The position numbers and the translations under genes are program-made. The notes beneath the pieces are model-generated. The model was not told the origin of the DNA and did not search any database. It saw only the letters and a list, made by a program, of their open reading frames with translations. Source: Pseudomonas sp. NC02 (lineage in GTDB: Bacteria; Pseudomonadota; Gammaproteobacteria; Pseudomonadales; Pseudomonadaceae). From it: a stretch of 64,000 nt of DNA. The stretch's first letter is position 1. Every line of letters begins with the position of its first letter. Location: positions 310,001 through 374,000 of the forward strand of contig NZ_CP025624.1 of NCBI RefSeq assembly GCF_002874965.1, given 5' to 3'. Positions 61,605 through 64,000 of the stretch are shown one piece after another.

Positions 61605-64000
61605 ATGTCTCAGGAACCGCTTGTACGAGAAGCAGAGGTAGCCGCATTTCGCGATGCCGTCTTGACCAAACTTACCTATGCGGTGGGCAAGGACCCCGAT
61701 CACGCCTTCGACCACGATTGGTTTGAAGCCATCGCACTGGCCGCCCGCGACCACATGGTCGACCACTGGATGGACCACACGCGGCACATCTACCGCAAGG
61801 GACAGAAGCGGGTCTATTACCTCTCGCTGGAATTCCTGATCGGCCGTCTGCTCTACGACAGCCTGAGCAACCTTGGCTTGCTGGACGTGGCCCGTGAGGC
61901 CATGAGCGAGTTGGGTGTGGACATGGAGCGCATTCGCCTGCTGGAGCCCGACGCGGCCCTGGGCAACGGTGGCCTTGGCCGCCTGGCGGCCTGCTTCATG
62001 GAAAGCATGTCGACCCTGGGCATCGCCGGCCATGGCTATGGCATTCGGTATGAGCACGGCCTGTTTCGCCAGGCGATTGTCGATGGCTGGCAGCAGGAGC
62101 AAACCGAACGCTGGCTGGATTTCGGCAACCCCTGGGAGTTCGAGCGCGCCGAAGTGATCTACCCGATCGGCTTTGGCGGTGGTGTGGAAACCGTGCTGGA
62201 TGCGTCCGGCAAGTCGATCCAGGTCTGGTCGCCGAATGAAACCGTACGCGCGGTGGCGTATGACACCCCGGTCGTCGGCTGGCGCGGCGCCAGCGTCAAC
62301 ACCCTGCGCTTGTGGCGCGCCCGGGCCGTCGAAGACCTGCACCTGGAACGCTTCAACGCCGGTGACCACCTGGGCGCCGTCGCCGAAGTGGCCCGCGCCG
62401 AAAGCATCTCCCGAGTGCTTTACCCGGCCGACAGCACCGAAGCAGGGCAGGAGCTGCGCCTGCGCCAGGAGTACTTCTTCGTCTCCGCCTCGTTGCAGGA
62501 TCTACTGCGTCGCCACAAGAATATGCACGGCTCGGTATTGAGCCTGGGCGAGCACGCGGCCATTCAACTCAACGACACTCACCCGTCGATCGCGGTGGCC
62601 GAGTTGATGCGTCAGTTGGTGGACCTGCACGACATCCCGTGGGATGCCGCCTGGGACGTCACCGTCGAAACGCTGTCGTACACCAACCACACCTTGCTCC
62701 CCGAGGCGTTGGAAACCTGGCCGGTCGGCCTGATGGAGCGCATGCTGCCGCGGCACATGCAGATCATCTACCTGATCAACGCCCAGCATATCGACTCGCT
62801 GCGGGCCAAGGGCATCCATGACTTCGACGTGCTGCGTGCCGTCTCGCTGATCGAAGAAGACAACGGTCGCCGCGTACGCATGGGCAACCTGGCGTTCCTC
62901 GGCTCCCACAGTGTCAACGGCGTATCCGGCCTGCACACTCAACTGATGCGCAGCACGGTGTTCTCCGAACTGCACAAGCTCTACCCGGACCGCATCAACA
63001 ACAAAACCAACGGCATTACCTTCCGCCGCTGGCTGTACCAGGCCAACCCCAAGCTCACGGCGATGCTGGTGGAGGCACTGGGCCCGGACGTGCTGGATAA
63101 CCCCGAACAGCGCCTGGCAGACCTGGAACCGTTTGCCGAGAAGCAAGCCTTTCGCAAGGCCTTCGCCGAACAGCGCCTGCACAGTAAGCGGGCACTGGCC
63201 GACATCATTCACGAGCGCCTGGGGATTTCGGTCAACCCGGCGGCGATGTTCGATGTGCAGGTCAAGCGGATCCACGAGTACAAGCGCCAGCTGCTGAACC
63301 TGATGCACACCGTCGCGCTGTACCAGGCGATCCGGGCCGAGCCGGGCACCGACTGGGTGCCGCGGGTGAAGATCTTCGCCGGCAAGGCCGCGGCCAGCTA
63401 TCACCAGGCCAAGCTGATCATCAAGCTGACCAACGACATCGCCCGTACCGTCAACAACGACCCTACCGTGCGCGGGTTGCTCAAGGTGGTATTCCTGCCC
63501 AACTACAACGTCAGCCTGGCGGAAAGCATCATTCCGGCGGCCGACTTGTCGGAGCAGATTTCCACCGCTGGCTTTGAAGCCTCGGGCACCAGCAACATGA
63601 AATTCGGCCTCAACGGCGCGCTGACGATCGGCACCATGGACGGCGCCAACGTCGAGATGCACGAGCGCGTGGGTGCCGACCACATGTTCATCTTCGGCCT
63701 CAGTGCCCAGCAGGTGGAAGCGCGCAAACACGCGGGCGAGTTCAACGCCGGGCCAGAGATCGCCGCGTCCCATCGCTTGAATGATGTGCTGCAAGCGATT
63801 CGTGGCGGGGTGTTCTCACCGGATGATCCGGGCCGTTATGCCGGGTTGGTGGATTCGCTGATCGACTACGACCGCTTCCTGGTCTGTGCCGACTTCGATT
63901 CCTACTGGGATGCCCAGGCGCGGGTCGAGGCCCATTGGCACGACTCCAAGGAATGGTGGCGTTCGGCGGTGCTCAATACCGCGCGCATGGGCTGGTTCTC
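61605..64000 (+). CDS. glgP: Glycogen/maltodextrin phosphorylase (cut by window edge)
   Basis: ATG at 61605 with CCGAGG upstream; 798 codons are visible and the frame is open at 64000. About 15-20 codons are probably missing. GT35 features: KRVYYLSLEFLIGRLL, EPDAALGNGGLGRLAACFMESM, NDTHPSIAVAELMR, RIHEYKRQLLNLMH, and the PLP-lysine region EASGTSNMKFGLNGALTIGTMDGANVEM. Releases glucose-1-phosphate from alpha-glucans. No other glycogen gene is in view. Confidence 0.95.
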   Translation, partial: MSQEPLVREAEVAAFRDAVLTKLTYAVGKDPDHAFDHDWFEAIALAARDHMVDHWMDHTRHIYRKGQKRVYYLSLEFLIGRLLYDSLSNLGLLDVAREAMSELGVDMERIRLLEPDAALGNGGLGRLAACFMESMSTLGIAGHGYGIRYEHGLFRQAIVDGWQQEQTERWLDFGNPWEFERAEVIYPIGFGGGVETVLDASGKSIQVWSPNETVRAVAYDTPVVGWRGASVNTLRLWRARAVEDLHLERFNAGDHLGAVAEVARAESISRVLYPADSTEAGQELRLRQEYFFVSASLQDLLRRHKNMHGSVLSLGEHAAIQLNDTHPSIAVAELMRQLVDLHDIPWDAAWDVTVETLSYTNHTLLPEALETWPVGLMERMLPRHMQIIYLINAQHIDSLRAKGIHDFDVLRAVSLIEEDNGRRVRMGNLAFLGSHSVNGVSGLHTQLMRSTVFSELHKLYPDRINNKTNGITFRRWLYQANPKLTAMLVEALGPDVLDNPEQRLADLEPFAEKQAFRKAFAEQRLHSKRALADIIHERLGISVNPAAMFDVQVKRIHEYKRQLLNLMHTVALYQAIRAEPGTDWVPRVKIFAGKAAASYHQAKLIIKLTNDIARTVNNDPTVRGLLKVVFLPNYNVSLAESIIPAADLSEQISTAGFEASGTSNMKFGLNGALTIGTMDGANVEMHERVGADHMFIFGLSAQQVEARKHAGEFNAGPEIAASHRLNDVLQAIRGGVFSPDDPGRYAGLVDSLIDYDRFLVCADFDSYWDAQARVEAHWHDSKEWWRSAVLNTARMGWF

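Overview
The window is a chromosomal segment from a fluorescent Pseudomonas, most likely the P. fluorescens group and close to SBW25. Three things support this: the complete wssA-J acetylated-cellulose operon, the gene order pgm-rhodanese-grx-secB-trmL-ntrCB-glnA-thiI-typA and hisBHAF as in other pseudomonads, and several REP/REPIN palindromes (GTGGGAGCGGGCTTGCTCGCGAA type). Most of the sequence is GC-rich core genome. The first ~3.3 kb and the ~0.8 kb around 46.6-47.4 kb are accessory DNA.

1-3.4 kb is the end of a low-GC genomic island lying against the 3' side of a tRNA-Thr(UGU) gene. It holds the tail of an unidentified gene, a 667-aa protein joining a GHKL ATPase to a Shedu-like PD-(D/E)XK nuclease domain (candidate anti-phage defence), and a broken tyrosine integrase with its overlapping small partner gene. 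3.5-4.2 kb has a decayed gene, a REP palindrome and a DUF2790 exported protein.

4.6-20.4 kb is the wss operon: WssA (BcsQ-like), WssB/C/D/E (BcsA/B/Z/C), WssF (SGNH), WssG/H/I (AlgF/AlgI/AlgJ-like acetylation machinery) and WssJ (second BcsQ-like). WssA and WssJ have related ~160-bp leaders. The wssA leader contains a strong intrinsic terminator, and the wssJ leader is preceded by a perfect FleQ box. 20.4-25 kb has a METTL25-like methyltransferase with a cluster of DnaA boxes and a polar amino-acid ABC transporter. 25.3-31.8 kb has gabP behind a sigma-54 promoter, a small acidic protein, an alpha/beta hydrolase, an ACR3-like transporter, an ArnT-like glycosyltransferase and a small hypothetical gene.

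31.8-37.5 kb has tRNA-Phe, yggX-mutY-asmA and an OFA-type MFS transporter. 37.7-43.7 kb has hisB-hisH-DUF2164-hisA-hisF, a solute-binding protein, a Vps62-domain protein and a YibQ-type deacetylase. 43.7-49.5 kb has ctpA, envC-like, an orphan PBECR2-like nuclease-toxin domain, and gpmI. 49-51.3 kb has rhodanese-grx-secB, trmL and a membrane-anchored protein.

51.3-57.1 kb is a nitrogen-control block: a four-unit structured repeat RNA that fits NrsZ, ntrC, ntrB, a secreted chorismate mutase and glnA, with matches to the sigma-54 consensus in front of glnA, ntrB and the RNA. 57.3 kb to the end has thiI, typA/bipA, a YkgJ-type Fe/S or Zn cluster protein and glgP, which runs off the right edge.
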